A DNA stretch of 42,942 nt from Bacillota bacterium (lineage in GTDB: Bacteria; Bacillota; Clostridia; Saccharofermentanales; DTU023). Position numbers and translations under genes: made by a program. Shown here piece after piece: positions 41,228 to 42,942 of this stretch (its first letter is position 1; every line of letters begins with the position of its first letter). Below the pieces are notes generated by a model. The model was given only the letters and a program-made list of their open reading frames with translations. It had not been told where the DNA came from and ran no database searches. Where the stretch lies: positions 1 through 42,942 of the forward strand of contig JAMNZB010000019.1 in assembly GCA_023622515.1 (NCBI GenBank), in the 5' to 3' direction.

Positions 41228-42898
41228 ATGTCATTCAAATCAGATATTGAAATTGCCCAAGAAGCAAAATTACAACACATTAATGAAATAGCGGAACGTG
41301 CAGGCTTGGATCCTGAAACAATTATTCCTTATGGCCATTATATGGCAAAAGTTCCTTTTTCCGCCTTTGATGAGACAAAACAAACAGCTAAAATTATCTT
41401 AACCACAGCAATTAATCCGACACCTGCAGGTGAAGGTAAGACGACAACAACAATCGGTCTTGCCGACGGCTTGCGCTGCATTGGCAAAACGAGTGCAGTG
41501 GCGCTCCGTGAACCTTCCTTAGGACCGGTCTTCGGTGTAAAAGGGGGGGCTGCCGGTGGTGGTTATGCTCAGGTTGTTCCTATGGAGAACTTAAATCTCC
41601 ATTTCACCGGAGACTTTCATGCTATTGGTGCCGCAAATAACTTGCTTGCAGCAATGCTGGATAACCATATTCATCAGGGTAATGCCTTAAATATCGACAC
41701 AAGAAGGATTATTTGGAATCGCTGTGTGGATATGAACGATAGAGCCTTGAGAAACGTTATTGTTGGTCTCGGAAAACGAGGAGATGGTGTTCCGCGTGAA
41801 GATCATTTTGATATTACTGTGGCCTCCGAGGTCATGGCCGCCTTCTGTTTGGCTAGTTCGTTAGAGGACCTGAAAAAGCGCCTTGGCCGGATGATTGTTG
41901 CCTATACGGTAGACAGAAAACCTGTGACAGCCAGTGATCTTAAGGCTGAGGGAGCCATGACCGCCTTACTCCGTGATGCCCTGCAGCCAAATTTAATTCA
42001 AACCCTGGCCGGAACACCTGCTTTTGTCCATGGCGGTCCTTTTGCTAATATTGCCCATGGCTGTAATAGTGTTCTCGCTACAAAGTTAGCCAGCCAATGT
42101 GCAGAGTATGTGGTTACCGAAGCCGGATTTGGTGGTGACCTCGGTGCCGAGAAATTCATGGATATTAAGTGTCGGACAACCGGTATCAGGCCAAGTGCTG
42201 TGGTTATTGTCGCCACGGTTCGTTCGCTGAAATACAATGGCGGGATAGCAAGGGAAAACTTGAATGAAGAGAATTTGGAAGCCTTGGAAAAAGGTATCCC
42301 CAACCTCTTACGTCATATTGAAAATATGAAGACGGTTTTCAACACCAATGTTGTTGTTGCCCTGAATCGTTTCCCTGCAGATACGGAAGCGGAACTTGAT
42401 TTAATCAGAAAACTTACCGCTGACTTGGGCGTAGAAGTTGTCCTGTCAGAAGTTTGGGCCAAGGGTGGCGAAGGTGGTGTAGCCCTTGCGGAAAAAATAG
42501 TTGAATTATGTGAGCAAGCAAGAGAATTGCATTATGCTTACGATCTTGAACAATCCCCAATAGAAAAAATTGAAGCTATTGCGAAAAGAGTTTATCGGGC
42601 AAAGAATGTTGAATTTACTCCGGAGGCAAGACGTCAGATCCGTGATGCAGAGAAGTTGGGATATGGTCAATTGCCGATCTGTATGGCAAAAACACAATAT
42701 TCTTTCACAGATGATCCGAATGTACTAGGTGCTCCTGAAGACTTTACCTTAACGGTAAGAAGTGTCAGAATATCTGCAGGAGCAGGTTTCCTTGTTGCCT
42801 TGACAGGAGATATTATGACGATGCCCGGATTACCCAAAGTGCCCTCTGCTGAAAACATTGATATTGATAAGGATAATAATATTCAGGGTTTGTTCTAA
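41228..42898 (+). CDS. fhs: Formate-tetrahydrofolate ligase
   Basis: ATP-dependent enzyme of 556 residues that forms 10-formyl-tetrahydrofolate from formate, used in the methyl branch of acetogenesis, purine synthesis or formate release. The P-loop [15 protein letters not shown] lies near residue 65. [59 protein letters not shown] and the C-terminal [16 protein letters not shown] are hallmark blocks. Length is full. AAAGAGG precedes the ATG. No other one-carbon genes are visible before the window ends, 44 bases later. Confidence 0.97.
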   Translation: MSFKSDIEIAQEAKLQHINEIAERAGLDPETIIPYGHYMAKVPFSAFDETKQTAKIILTTAINPTPAGEGKTTTTIGLADGLRCIGKTSAVALREPSLGPVFGVKGGAAGGGYAQVVPMENLNLHFTGDFHAIGAANNLLAAMLDNHIHQGNALNIDTRRIIWNRCVDMNDRALRNVIVGLGKRGDGVPREDHFDITVASEVMAAFCLASSLEDLKKRLGRMIVAYTVDRKPVTASDLKAEGAMTALLRDALQPNLIQTLAGTPAFVHGGPFANIAHGCNSVLATKLASQCAEYVVTEAGFGGDLGAEKFMDIKCRTTGIRPSAVVIVATVRSLKYNGGIARENLNEENLEALEKGIPNLLRHIENMKTVFNTNVVVALNRFPADTEAELDLIRKLTADLGVEVVLSEVWAKGGEGGVALAEKIVELCEQARELHYAYDLEQSPIEKIEAIAKRVYRAKNVEFTPEARRQIRDAEKLGYGQLPICMAKTQYSFTDDPNVLGAPEDFTLTVRSVRISAGAGFLVALTGDIMTMPGLPKVPSAENIDIDKDNNIQGLF

Positions 42899-42942
42899 TA
42901 AAGAGGGGTTATGTTATTATTACAGCCGGGGCAAGTTGCCTC

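Overview
The window reads as chromosomal DNA of a low-to-moderate GC Gram-positive anaerobe, most likely a clostridial Bacillota. The evidence is a tRNA-Thr-type T-box leader on thrS, strong AGGAGG-type ribosome sites, the hisS-aspS pair, formate-tetrahydrofolate ligase, a YesM/YesN two-component pair, a LemA/DUF2207 pair and a lipoprotein-type solute-binding protein. No phage, IS element, CRISPR array or rRNA is visible. Most genes lie on the + strand.

Region 1 (1-7.6 kb): an acetate/succinate-type (SatP) transporter and a stand-alone RtcB RNA ligase. These are followed by a cell-surface group: LemA, a DUF2207 membrane protein and a secreted BspA-type leucine-rich-repeat protein built of 954-bp modules in exact register.

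Region 2 (7.6-13.4 kb): a KdgT-family permease, a BaiN/HI0933-type flavoprotein (- strand), a stand-alone E2/CAT-fold protein whose catalytic His position is Glu, a GT4 glycosyltransferase (- strand, 3' end overlapping the E2-like gene) and a peroxiredoxin.

Region 3 (13.3-25 kb): the most distinctive locus. A 567-bp control region rich in palindromes precedes a nine-gene, tightly packed operon: peptide-type ABC importer (lipoprotein, two permeases, two ATPases), creatininase-family amidohydrolase, Nit2-like amidase, YesM-type kinase and YesN-type AraC regulator. A hairpin separates the binding protein from the permeases. A convergent isocitrate-lyase/PEP-mutase superfamily gene lacking the KxCGH loop lies downstream. 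The set looks like a sensed uptake-and-hydrolysis pathway for a small cyclic amide or amide-bearing compound; the substrate cannot be read from sequence.

Region 4 (25-34.5 kb): T-box-controlled thrS, leucyl aminopeptidase, a TIGR01906/DUF1461 membrane protein (the family containing the lipoprotein transacylase Lit), ClpB, a DMT-family exporter and a short DtxR-family regulator with iron-type metal ligands.

Region 5 (34.5 kb to the end): a housekeeping run, hisS-aspS-lepB-lepA, tRNA-Leu(UAG), a Crp/Fnr regulator and fhs. The closely spaced genes suggest one or two transcription units.

All functional assignments come from reading motifs and remembered family features. No database search was run.
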